From NCBI GenBank assembly GCA_015698045.1, contig BLAL01000306.1, positions 186,001-250,000 of the forward strand: 64,000 nucleotides of DNA, read 5' to 3'. Shown here one piece after another: positions 33,630 through 46,040 of this stretch (position 1 is the stretch's first letter; the number at the start of each line of letters is the position of its first letter). The position numbers were made by a program, and so were the translations under genes. The notes under the pieces were generated by a model. The model had not been told where the DNA came from and made no database searches. It saw nothing but the letters and a program-made list of their open reading frames with translations. This stretch comes from Rhizophagus clarus. Its lineage: Eukaryota; Glomeromycota; Glomeromycetes; Glomerales; Glomeraceae.

Positions 33630-35279
33630 TTAATTACTACTTTCATTACTAGCATCATCTGTTACTTAAAATAAAATAAATAAAATTAATAAAATTAGTA
33701 TAAAATTAAGCAATTATACTGTATGTTACATAGTTAGTAAATAAATATTACCTTTTAATTGTGATAATGAGCTAGAAACTTCTAAGTCAACTAATTGAGA
33801 ATCTTGATTATCTATAAAATAATAAAATTAGCAATTATATGGTTAAATATTGAAATGATAGAAAATTTTAATTATAATCTATAATACCTTTATTATTTTC
33901 TTCAATATCAAGGTATGAAGTAATAATAGATGAATTAACAGGTTTTGTTAAATTATTAAATGTAAATAATCTACTAGTATATATTGCATCAGGATTTTTT
34001 TTATATGAAGTAGAAATATTTGGTATTTCTTTGTCAGCTTCTTTAAATGCTGCCTTAACTTCTTTTCCCTTATAACCATATTCTTCTTTTTCTTGATAAT
34101 ATACACTGCCTTTAATACAATCATCCCAAAAATATATTATATCATATAATTCTGTAGCTGTTGGCCTTTGATTTGAATTAGCATTCATACATTTATGAGC
34201 TAGTTTCTTATAAATTTCAGGAGTTCCTTTTCCAAATTCTGGTCTGAGTCCATTACATATATCTAATGCTAAGGTAATATCATGTTTTCTATTATAAAAA
34301 GGTGGTTTTCCAGATGATAATTCTGCCATAATTACACCAAAACTATACATGTCTGAAGATGAAGTATACGGTTCTCCATTCAAAACTTCTGGAGCAATAT
34401 ATGGTAATACTCCACATACTTTATCGTCTGATTTTTGTTTATTTGATGGTCCTGATAATCCAAAATCTGAAATATAAGTACTATATTCATCTATTCGTAA
34501 TATATTTCCACTATGAAAATCCTTATGAAAATATTCTAAATCATGTAAATCATTAAGATTATTTATTATCCAAAATAAATATCTAATTTTATCCTCCCAG
34601 AAAATTTTATTAAAACTATTTAAAAGAAAATTTCTTAAATTTCCTTTATTTGCAAATTGTAAAATCATCATAAATTCTTTAGTTTCTGGATCTTTTGTTA
34701 TTCCATAAAATTGTAATGTATAATCATATTCTGGTTTATTGTAATTCCAATGTGTTTTAAGCTATTAAAATTAAAATAATTTAATATTAAAATTCTTAAT
34801 TCATGCTAATTTTATTGATTAAACATATTTACCTCATTTAAATATTCAATTGACATATTCTGTGGACCTTTTAACCTTTTCAAGGCAACTTTGAGAGGTT
34901 CAGGTTCACGTTTTTTCCAACTACCATCAATTAGTTTTTCATATTCTGCTTTACCATCGATCCATGTTGCAGAATACACTTTCGCAAATCCACCTTCACC
35001 AATTTGTTTTATGTCTTTGAATTTATCAAATGATACCCATTCAACAAATCTATCATTATATTTATTACTATTTCTTGCATCATAAATTGTACCTTTGATA
35101 AATTTGTCAATATCATTATTTCCACTGGTCCAACCTTCAATCATTCTGAATGGATCGCATAATTTACACCATAATTCTTCAGTAAATGGTTTATTACAAT
35201 AAGAACAATTTCCATGGTTGATGTTTTCTAAATTAGAATCTTTATCAGAGATATTTAATTTATTAAATTTGGTTTCCAT
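33630..35279 (-). CDS. TKL-type serine/threonine protein kinase, complete (471 aa)
   Basis: Four exons: 34833-35279, 33888-34761, 33752-33811 and 33630-33664, with introns of 71-87 bp. Phases agree (447 + 874 + 60 + 35 nt = 472 codons). The N-terminus has two Cys pairs (CSYCNKP, WCKLCDPF), then GWTSGNNDIDKF and FVEWVSFDKF. Kinase domain from about residue 85: IGEGGFAKVYSATW, VALKRL, HKDFHSGNIL (HRD as HKD), ISDFGLSGP, LPYIAPEVL, MYSFGVIMAELSSG, KCMNANSNQRPT. The C-terminal tail includes YTSRLFTFNNLTKPVNS and is Ser/Asp/Asn-rich. DFG and the Lys are intact, so it is probably active. This is a lineage-expanded kinase group in Glomeromycotina; substrates are unknown. It serves as the intact comparison for the microexon kinase at 4593. 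Confidence 0.9.
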
Positions 35280-35893
35280 TGAGACTTGAACTTTTTTTAA
35301 TGTTGAAAATGTTAAATGTTGGAAAGTAAATTAAGTAAATTGAATTTACATTATTGGCATTATATTGATGGTAATAATCAATTACTAATCAATTACTAAT
35401 AAATGCGAGTTAATTATGGTGTCACAATGTTCATACTTCTGCGTTATTAATATTCATTAACTTGAAGTCACTGACATCATGGTAGATCGACGGTCACATT
35501 ACTGTTGTACAACATTATTTCATTTATTTATAATGTTGTACTACATTGGTATCCTGCCTAAATAGGAATGCGTTATTCTTCTGATTTGGATGCGACTAAA
35601 GATTTAAAAATTTACAGTATAAATATATTGATTAATGTACTTTATTTGCTGCTAAAATTAAAATAAATAGTAATAATTATTGCGTATGATACTAGAATAT
35701 TATATTCCCGTAAGTGAATCCAATAAAATTTCATATAAAATGTATAATTATATTTGTTTTTCTTTTTACACTCTTTTCCAAGGTTAATATCTGGTATTTA
35801 AGTAATTTTTATAAATTATTTTTAACGTTTGCATTATTTTATAGTTAATCTTTTTTAGGAACAAATCAAACTATTGTATCTTTGTATAAAGTT
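35280..35893. other. Upstream region of the complete kinase gene
   Basis: Non-coding, AT-rich; presumed promoter region of the minus-strand kinase gene. No defined site was recognised. Confidence 0.4.
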
Positions 35894-35964
35894 TATATTA
35901 TTAAATAATTTATTAAATAAAGAATTTAGTTAGTTTAAATCATAGGTAAATATTATATAATATG
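35894..35964. repeat. Solitary copy of the microexon-array intron unit
   Basis: About 70 bp (ttattaaataatttattaaa, then agaatttagttagtttaaat, then taaatattatata) closely match the array units at 6307-6385 and 14175-14250, 20 kb away and in the same orientation. It lacks the AG-codon-GTAAGT junction. Confidence 0.8.
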
Positions 35965-38429
35965 AAGTTTCGTTTATTAGTTAATGTTGGCACTTAATTA
36001 GTAACCTTTTGTTTCATTTCCTTTAAAAAATCGCCTGTATGATACTGAGCATTCACGAACTCACGGTTAGAAAACCAATTTTTTCTTTGGTGTTTTCAAA
36101 AAAAAAAAAAGATATGTATTAGAAATTTAACAGAATTTTTCTGATATCCTTACAAAATAAAATGTGATTTATGTGTTAATACAATAATGACACTGTCACT
36201 CAAAAGTATGAATAAGTGATTATTTAACTTTTTAATCAATTTTAACATGATGAACTGTTAGTTTTGTAACACAATAAGGCTTTAGTAATGCTATAGAAGC
36301 CAGGACAGAAAAGTGAGCCAGGACAGAAAAAATATATGTGTAACTGCATTGAAAGAGTGAGAAGAAGCCGATGAACTATTTGAAGAAAACGATGAAAATT
36401 CTAGGTATATACAATCGTTTAAACATGACAGAACTCAATATACTAAAACTTTTATCTGTTGGAATTTTAGTGTATTTAGAATATAAGAAAAATGAAAGCT
36501 ACTAGTAAGTCTGTCTAATGTTTTATTTGATCAATATCGAACTTATGTATTTTTAACTTTAAGGAGGCAGACAACATAACTCCACAAATAGTGGAATATA
36601 AACACGCGGAAGTATACCTACCTCAATTGAGACTGGGAAGGAGAGGCTCCTAAAGCTAATAAACAACCCACTTCCACGAAATATAAGAATGATAAAATAG
36701 GATTAGACTTCTAGACCAAAATGAATACCAGCTCTGCTAATATACATAGTCAGAATGCTTAACAGTTGAATGGTCTAATTTTTTTGAAATTTATTAGTAA
36801 ATATGCGAAATCAGAATAAAAAGTTATAAAGAAATAAAATGAGACTGAATTTTCCTGCTTAGATCGGCGATTTAATTCACCTTATCAAAGTGGGATCGTT
36901 TGATACTATTGCATGAGGCATTTGCAATAACTTTGTGATCATACAGCCTATGTAAGTTTTCTATATACTTTTTTTTAGTAATTTTTAGAACTAGTGTTTA
37001 AACATAATGTAATAGTAATATAATCTTTGCTTATGCGAATAAAATTATCTAAAGATCATATGATTCAATTGATTAATGACACAAAAAATTGAATTGCCTC
37101 AAGAATACTACAAAAAATTTTCGGTAACATGACTTTATCAGTCTGATTTATTTTGTGCAACATTTATCTTGAAAAATTTTGCGACTGTTTTTCAGGACAA
37201 AAAAAAAATAAAGTAAGGGAATATTTTGCTAGTAGTTCTTGGTAAAAAAAAAAAAATACAAAGAAACGTTTATTTAAAATATTTTTTGATCCTTTCAATT
37301 TATAAAATTTATTGTTTGTTTGTTTGTTTTTTTTTATTAAATAAACTGAATAAATTATTTTTTGTTTAGAGGCTTCTTCAAAACTTGATGATTCGCAAAA
37401 AATTTTTAATAATTTTATATTTAATACATAAAAATACGCATTTTTATTTCACGGGATAAATACAATAAAGATAAGAAATAGAGTATGATAAATAAACTAC
37501 AATAAAAAAGAACAATATACATTTCAAGGAGAAATTACAGGGAAAAAAAATACGCAGAAAAATATTATCATTGCGGTTTATTCTATTTTTTTTTTTTAAT
37601 TAAATGAAAAAAGCATTTATTTAACGTCTTTTGTTAAATTTATTTAAAAATCATTGTTAAATAAAGTCATATTTTCTCAAATATATAATATAAACTTTTT
37701 GGATAGGTGACCAGAATATTTTCAGGAGAAAATCAATAATTAATTTGACTATAGTATTGGACTCAAATTTACTCATAATGGAATAATTATGAGTCATGAA
37801 ATTAATTCTGTGACCCATCGATTAGATAAACCAACTCCCATATTATAATTTGTTGATCACGATGCAAAGAGTGAATTACATGTAACTCATTATTCTTAAA
37901 ATAAAAAAAAAATATAGCAATTATAATGCGGTTTGACTAAGTGTTGTGAAATGTGACTTTATACTGATCTAGAAGCCACTAATCTATCATATTATTAGTC
38001 ACAATGTATAAAGAAAAGTATATATATACCTTTACAAAACTTTTTCTAAACTTTTTATAAAAATCTTGACTCTTTTTATCTGTTAATGGTTAAACCACAA
38101 TAATGAAATGAAACTTTACCTTTAACTTCAAGATATGGAACATCAAGATAAGACAAATTTCGCAAAAATACTTTCTCTGAAAAGTTCATCCTATTGCTTT
38201 ACGAGTTATTTCCAGATATTAAAATAGTGAGTTATCTCTAAATATACTTCTGGAATAACAATACAGCTGCCTCTTCAGATTCAGTAGATGGACTATTTCT
38301 GAATTTCTCCTTTTCTGAGTTATTTGAAGATTCAAAATGAAATGGAAATCAATTTTATCAAGGAAGTTGGCTTGGCAACAAATGTCAAGTATTCAAAATG
38401 AAACAAGAATAGATTCAGAAAAGGCAAAC
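35965..38429. other. No gene seen
   Basis: AT-rich intergenic DNA with short A/T runs. A short direct repeat (agccaggacagaaaa, 36298-36330) is present. No supported ORF. Confidence 0.55.
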
Positions 38430-38439
38430 AGTACTGTAG

Positions 38440-38810
38440 AAAGGTGGATATTTTTTCAATAGTCTTTAGCCAATACCATAGGTGTAACACACTGTATGCT
38501 AAAAGAAACTGGGTTTCTTAGAGGAGAGTTACCCTATATACCTTGCTTTGAGCTTACCTTTGTTGACATACAAGACTACTCTTCACAATTCCACATCACC
38601 TTTGGAATTTTACATTTAATAAAAAGTTTGATTTAATGATTTCATTATGGATTTTACAACATAGGTATTTTTTTGATAAGTCTTTAGTCAATACCATAGG
38701 TGTAACACACTGTATGCTGATGGAGAAAAGTTACCTATGTACTTTGCTTTAAGCTTTGCTTTTGTTGATACAAGACTACTCTTCTCAATTCCAGATCACC
38801 ATCATATGCT
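38440..38810. repeat. Direct duplication of ~140 bp
   Basis: Copies at 38445-38605 and 38665-38800 share caataccataggtgtaacac, actgtatgct, and gacatacaagactactcttc-type segments. The second copy has lost about 20 bp. Unknown origin. Confidence 0.75.
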
Positions 38811-38909
38811 TTAGTGTTTTAGTAGTATTTTAAGATACAAAGTGGGTGTTTCTTCAATAATTTTCAGCTGAATTGGTTCATATTTACCTTTAAGTTTTTT
38901 AAATTAGTT

Positions 38910-39285
38910 ATTTATTATTATTAAGTCTAATAGATTATCATATTACTAGCACTTTTTATTTTTTAAGTCTAATAGATTAGTAGCACTATTTATTTTTAAG
39001 TCTAATAGATTATCATATTAGTAGCACTATTTATTTTTAAGTTTAATAGATTATCATATTAGTGGCACTATTTATTTTTAAGTCCAATAGATTATCATAT
39101 ATTAGTAGCACTATTTATTTTTAAGTCCAATAGATTATCATATTAGTAGTACTATTTATTTTTAAGTCTAATAGATTATCATATTAGTAGTACTATTTAT
39201 TTTTAAGTTTAATAGATTATCATATTAGTAACACTATTTATTTTTAAGTTTAATAGATTATCATATTAGTGGTACTATTTATTTT
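38910..39285. repeat. ~39-bp minisatellite, about nine copies
   Basis: Unit aagtctaatagattatcata followed by ttagtagcactatttattttt, in tandem with few changes. The spacing is continuous, without unique spacers. Confidence 0.9.
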
Positions 39286-40986
39286 AATTATTGCATTATT
39301 TAATCCTATGAATATTAGTGTACATATTTCTGTTAATTTTTAATATACAAAATAAGAACCCTAAAAGTTGTTTTCTTTCTTGTGTGCTGTATTTTTTTTT
39401 ATATATATTTATTAAAATAAAAGATTTTTTTATTTTTTATCAAAAAACTATTTTGTTTTATTCCTTTCCAGAATTAATAAATATAGATTTTAGTATAAAA
39501 AAAAAATTGAGGTATAGGAATTTAAAAAAAAATTTTTCATTCCAAAAGACAATGTTATATCAAAATATTTTCTCTAGTTTTTTTTTCTTCTTTTATGTAT
39601 TATTTAGTATTTTTCAAGTATTAACCAAATACTTTTAGTATAAGTCTGACCTTCTTTTTTTTATATACATATTTAACTACTTCCAATTCTCCTGTACTAT
39701 ATAGAAACTGATAATATTCTAAAATCTCAACATGTCTACTGCAACTAAATACTTTGAAAACTTTCCAAGTGAATTTTGATCATTACCAAATTTTGTTTCC
39801 TGCATTATTTATAATGACCCTGATGCAGATGAATACAAAATAAACCATGCATGTTACAGCATTTTATATGAAGTAAATCATGTATGAAAGATATAATTCA
39901 TCAGCACAATTTCTTTGGTAAAGGTCTGCTGATCCTGAAGGAGGGATCAGTTATGTACCTTCCTTTACACAAACAAGAAGTTAGTATAATGTTTTATCAT
40001 TTGTTTACCATCACTTGGTTGGAAATGTTTTCTTATCTAGTTTTTTTTTTAGTTTGTTCCCTCCAATGGCAACAAAAGTTGACCAAACATCAATAAAAGC
40101 CTTGAATAAAGTGAAGCAATGATCTTTATTCAAAAAAGAAAGTTGAACATACTGCAATTACCAAGTAAGTAAAAGTGCTATTTAAATGAATCTGATCTAT
40201 CTGATCGATCCAATAAAAGAAATAGTTGGCTGAGCATGTCACAAAATATTATATGAAATTGTTAAAGACTAAAATTATTTTGAATCAAATTGTACAAGCT
40301 TGAGAATGTCTTAAAGATCTTAATTAAAGAAAGGACTTAATAGTCAAGCTGTAATAATCTTATATTACAGGTTGATTTAAATTAGTGCCAATCTGTACTC
40401 TTAAAATTTATAGAAACATTGAATAACAATAAAGTAGGTTTTATTGTAAAATAGCTTAACATTTGTATACTTTGTATAGTTGTTAGTATTCTGAAAAATC
40501 TGGACTGATTTGAATTCACAGATTCAACTAATGAAAAATATTAAAAAGAACAATGTTAAAAATGGGATTTTAAATTATTTTCATTAAAATAACATTAAAA
40601 ATGATTTATAATATTTTTTTAAAATGGTTTTATTAAAAAAATGTTAAAAAGTTTTCTATTTAGTAAAAAAAATGTCAAAATGTTTTTTTTAAAATGTTTC
40701 TATTAAAGAATGTTGATAAGAAATTTTTAAATCTATTTCATTAATAAGTATAAAAAAAGAAATTGTTTAAAATATTTAATTAAGATATTATTTACAATAT
40801 AAATTTAATGAAGTTGTTATTTTGCTTAATGTTATAAAAAATTGCATTATTATAGTGAAATATTTTTTCAGATTATAATGATAAAAATAATTTTATTTTT
40901 AATTACTTGAAATATTTCATAATCTTTTATTTTAAAATTTTCAGAAACATAATATACAGAAGGCAATATTTTACTAAAATTATGAT
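39286..40986. other. AT-rich DNA with a possible gene remnant near 39730-39890
   Basis: Near 39730 a plus-strand frame reads MSTATKYFENFPSEF, a stop, then IYNDPDADEYKINHACYSIL. This looks once-coding but has no identified family. The rest is low-complexity AT DNA. Confidence 0.35.
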
Positions 40987-40994
40987 CATCACAT

Positions 40995-41417
40995 TAGAGC
41001 CCCAAATTTCCAGTTCAGTTCTGTTTTTGGTTCCATTTCCAGTTCTGAACTTAGTTCCTTACTGGATGCTTTTTGGAATAAGATTTTTATTGAAAAATGT
41101 TTTCAGAATCATCTTTTAACTGAAAAATGTTTTTTTAGTTAAAAAACTTCATCTGAAAACATTTTCAGTTTGAAGTGTTTTTTGAAAAAATGGTTTTGGT
41201 TCCATTTTTTGATCTGAAAATGGAACTTGAACTAATTTTTCAAACTGAAAACATTTTTTTGGTAGTGTTTTTTAACTGAAAATGTTTTCAGTTAAAAGTA
41301 TGATCTGAAACGTTTTTCAATAAAAATTTTAAGTCGAAAAACACTTTCAGTAAAATTTTATATCAGGGAGCCAAATCAGAACCAAAAATAGAACCGAACC
41401 AGAAATTCAGAGCTCTA
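40995..41417. mobile_element. hAT-type MITE with 8-bp TSD
   Basis: The inverted arms start TAGAGCCCCAAATTTCCAG and, inverted, TAGAGCTCTGAATTTCTGG, and continue to tttttggttc. They are flanked by perfect catcacat at 40987-40994 and 41418-41425. The core is made of tttcagttaaaa/ttttaactgaaa inverted units. Non-coding. Confidence 0.9.
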
Positions 41418-41734
41418 CATCACATGTGGAGAAATTTTGAAAATAGAAACTATAAATTTTATAATTTTCATAATTAAATTTAAAATTTTTGTTAAAATAT
41501 TATAAAATCAAAAAAGTATGTTTAGTTATTACTTTGCAGAAACTTTTAAAATTGAAATCACATTGTTACCAAATTGAAATTATATTATAAACCTCATAAC
41601 TAAGGTCTGGCCATGATATGGTTTTATGTTCTTACGATAAGTTTAAGTGAATTATGTGTATAAGGTTGACACATATTAAGGAGATCATAGCCACATTTAA
41701 CTGGGTTGTGCAAAAATCATATTGAGATTAAAAA

Positions 41735-42015
41735 AGTTATGTTAAATTCATATTAATGTTATATTTAATTCATATTAACAGTATATTCAATTCATATTAA
41801 CATTATATTTAATGCATATTAACATTATATTTAATGTATATTAACATTATATTTAATGTATATTTTAGATATATTTAACATGCAGTAATAATATATTAAA
41901 GTTATATTTAATGTATAGTAAAGTTGTATTTAATATATTATATGTAAAAGTTATATTTATTGTATCGTAATATTGTATCCAATATATATTAAAGTTATAT
42001 TAAATGTATATTAAA
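41735..42015. repeat. ~25-bp AT tandem repeat
   Basis: About ten degenerate copies of gttatatttaatgtatatta. No gene. Confidence 0.8.
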
Positions 42016-42289
42016 ATTAAAGATAATTTATATTTTTGATGTTACAAATAAATACTAAAGTGTTCTACAAACTTTAAGAAAAATGAAATGTTCTATTCTA
42101 AATCCAAATATATGCAAATCGAATGTCAGAAATTGTAAATTAAATGAAAATTTTTCTATAAACAGTAGTTAATAAACAATTAATAAGCACTAAATAGCTT
42201 TGAAAAAATATAAGTTTCACATATACAAATCATTTCTCGAATTGTGATTACCTTCAGTACATTCTTCATCTTTACAATAATAAACGAAA

Positions 42290-45200
42290 TCCTATATAAT
42301 GGACAGTCTAACATTGTACAATTTAATTTCTCAAACCAGTCAATGACAACAAACACAAATTAAAGATCATTTTTTTGATAATAAAATAATTCTCTTATAA
42401 TTGCGTGATTATCATCATTTCCAATATTGATCAATACAATATCACCAATATGTAAACAGCGTAGAATAGTACTGTCCCTTTCTTTTTCAAAAGTAAAATT
42501 CGCATACTTGAAAATGATGGTGTGTTGTTAAGTATGATAGAACTGTCTCTGAAATCTTTGTACACTAGCTTCTATTTTTCATAAAAATTCATTAATAGTA
42601 ACAGTTTCACGTTTCTTTGAGGTACATGCTTCTTTAACAATATATTAGAAATCTGTTCATCTGGTGAGAAAACTTTAAGTACCATATGTGCTGTTGATTA
42701 ATATATCAATGTTATAATGAATACTTTTGTATTATAATATTAGGTTATTACCTTTGTCTGCATTATCCTTAATATTAATATTATCTTTTGTAATGAACCA
42801 GTCATTCATCATGCGCTGCAAATATTTAGATAGATTCATAAATCCACTGTTCGGTATAGATAATTTCAAATCTATGCTGCCATCTAACAAATGTCATATT
42901 GCAAACAATGTCATGTAATTCTTTAATAAATCCAGACTCACATTTTTTAGATTTGTTCAGGATATGATACTCTTGAATATTTGGTGTACCATCTAATTTT
43001 GTTCTAACGCTTGTGTTCAGTAACCTCATATAATTCTTTGCATATAATAGTTAATAGTAATTGACATGTAGATTCAGTAAATTCTTAAAATCTTTAAATG
43101 CCTATTTGTAAATGATTAAAACAATTGGAATTAACTACGTGATACTGTAATAAATGCAATAAAAGAATAAAATTAATAAATCATTTGTGAATAAAATATT
43201 GGATGATTTTCCTTATCATTATGTTCCAATTTATAGTGCGTTGCATGTATTAATAATTAGTAAACAATAATACCTGTAATAAAAGCAATCATTTATTATG
43301 TAAGCATTTATGCAATTCACCATATTCTTCTTCTGTAAAAGAATCTTTAAACACTATTGCCATCATTTTTGTCATTACTATCCAACATTTCAATTATAGT
43401 TTTATAGCATGATTACTTTGAGTAACTCCTGTTTAACATTAGAATAATTCAAGTTTTGAATTCTTAAAGTGTATATTTTTTAAAAATCTATTGAGAATAA
43501 ACAGAAATATAATGGTTAGTTGTAAACAGTCTGACATCATGAAACTATTGATATATGATATTGGGTTTGGTAATTTTTGCCAAACCTTCAAATATTTGAA
43601 GGACTTTCAAACTGCAATAAATTTTGTTTTTCCTTCTAGTGAAAGTACTTCATTGTAATCTTAAGAAATCTTAGCATTTTTCCAGCTGTAAGATAGTATA
43701 CAGTATGTCTTGTGAAGATTATAGATGTCTCTCTCTTTTTAATTGATTGAGTATTAGTGGATTTAACTGTAATCTATATTTGGCTGTGATTACTTCACGT
43801 TCTGTTATTATCTGCGCTGCATATATTTATTCAAATTGCTTATCTGACTGGTGATAATAATAGGAAACTGACTGTAAATTAAAGTTATTGGATGTCAAAG
43901 AAGCTTTAGTCATATTACAAGTTTGACATCCTTTATTAGTACCATGATGCTTGACTCTGATCATGTCATTTCCTTGCGGCAAATTGACAGTAGTAATACC
44001 AAAACTTGCAATATTGATATATTTATTTCCTTGAACGCATATGATTTTTCCTTTTTCTAATATCTTCATTTTTGTAATGAACGGTTTAATGAATTCATTA
44101 AAGAAACCACCAAAAGGGACAAATTCTAGCATAAAATGGTTTTTGAGACGGTGTCTTTCAGTAAGTGGCATGTTACCTATTTGAATATAAACTCCACCTA
44201 ATGAATGATAGACATTACAAAATATCCCAAAATTGTCATAATACAAATTGATAAATAATTTGTAGATCAGAAGAGATGTTCTTGGTTCTTCTAATGCTAC
44301 AAATTCTGAAGGATGTTGATATGAATACTTGATATATCTCATCTTCCAGTGACCACTATGCTTGTAGGTTATAACATTATCATAAAGAATAGATGCAATT
44401 ATTTGATTAATAATTGTTTGCAATTTAACATTCATAATTGCATTTTCCATCTTTCAGTCTAGGAACTAAAGTTTGCCTTCTTGTGATCTTTGTCTTCGAT
44501 CATTACTTTGTAGATTTTTTAGCAAATCTTCAAATATTAGTATTTGTTGGATTTTAATCTTTAACTGGCCATTTTGTTGTATAATCGCCAATATACGACC
44601 AGGTCTTTTCACTTCTCTAGATTCTCTATATATTATAAAATCCTTCAAGTAATACACATTTTAAGTGATTGTGATAGATGCTTGGCCAAATCTTGCTGAT
44701 TCCTTCCAAATATTACTGTACCAGAATTCTTTATTTTAATGACTTCTTGGCTTGATCTGAAATACATGTTACCTAATAATGAAGGATTATTCAATATATG
44801 ATGAATGGTATTCATAATGGACAAGTAATATGCTTCCCAATGTTTTTGGATGTTGGTGGCATTTTCTTGTTAGAAATATTAATTTTTTGAGATCATATTA
44901 GAAGAATAGCAACCTCTGCCTATATTTCCTAAATCTTTGGCTATTTGATATAATATCAACTAATTCATCATATGCTTGGGTGGCTAATAAAGAATTGGCT
45001 GTAAGTTGTAGTTATATTTACATTTATGAGCGTTAAAATAATCCAACTTACATATATGATGTTTTTGCATCCAATAAAAAAATAGTGATTCAGTAATATT
45101 GCTGAAATATGGGACGAATTCATTCAATTGTACAAAATGTGACATTTGTTTATTATTGAGAGGTTGATTGATGATTTCTTCTTCGTCTGATGCTTCTTCA

Positions 45201-45430
45201 TTTGTTTTATCTCTATCATCTTTACTTTCATTTTCATTATCTTCTTTATCACTGTCTTATTCATCACTTTCAATAAACTCCTCCATCACTCTTTCATATT
45301 CACTTTCAAACTCTAAATCATCTTTGCTCATTTTTTATCTTCTATACTGATCGTAGATGCTATTTCTTTATTTTCGTCATAATTATCCATCATATCATGA
45401 TCATTACTATCGGTAATCATAGTTTCTAGT
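42290..45430 (-). pseudogene. Decayed multi-exon transposase-like gene (Tnp2/CACTA-like?)
   Basis: Minus-strand pieces in order: an acidic start MITDSNDHDMMDNYDENKE (about 45360-45420), a further acidic stretch and VQLNEFVPYFSNITESLFFY (about 45060-45330); VYYLKDFIIYRESREVKRPG (44466-44660); the long open part 43827-44450 with SGHWKMRYIKYSYQHPSEF, RTSLLIYKLFINLYYDNFG, LGGVYIQIGNMPLTERHRLK, FVPFGGFFNEFIKPF and KHHGTNKGCQTCNMTK; and a tail with HDIVCNMTFVRWQHRFE (42826-43029). Stops and frameshifts separate the pieces. The order of a loading region, PFGG...EFI..., and a GCxxC motif resembles large fungal transposases related to Tnp2/CACTA families, but I cannot see a catalytic triad. No element ends were identified. 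Confidence 0.5.
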
Positions 45431-45599
45431 AGAATTAAATATTGTTAAAACAAGTGCATATGTGTAATAACAATAACGATATTTACCATTTGTTCTATTT
45501 AATGTTGATGGTATATTAAATGCACTATATCATTGTCTAATATAACTGTGTTGATTAATGTTAGGAACATAATGACCTTGAAACATTTTAAAGTAAAAT

Positions 45600-46035
45600 A
45601 AAACTACATGAAATAAAGCAAAATCTTGTAATTTAACTTTTGATAAAAATTATCACAAAAAAATCAAAAAGAATTTAACTTTTGGTAAAAGTTATCACTA
45701 AAAATATAAATTAAATTTAACTATCTACTAAAATCCACACTAAAAAGTATAATTTAAATTTTAACTTTGATTAAAGTAATCACTACTAAAAGTAATTTAA
45801 ATTTTAACTTTCTGTTTAAAATTTACACTATAACATTTAACTTTCTGTTAAAATTTACATTATAAGTTTAGTTTAAAATTAAAAGTTCTGTTTAAAATTT
45901 ACACTATATTTTTTTTTTCAGAATAAAATTTATACTAAAAAATTTAAAAATTTAGCTTTTCGATATTAAGATTTACACTAATTTAAATTTTTAAACCTTA
46001 ATTAAAAAAAATACTATATTTAAAAATAGAAGTTA
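45600..46035. repeat. Degenerate ~45-bp AT tandem repeat
   Basis: Eight or so units around ttaactttctgttaaaattt and acactaaaaa. It abuts the TIR element at 46041. Confidence 0.6.
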
Positions 46036-46040
46036 TCTAG

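Noticed and set aside
38910-39285. Regularly spaced repeats suggestive of a CRISPR array
   Set aside because: The units are contiguous without unique spacers, and the genome is eukaryotic; it is a minisatellite.
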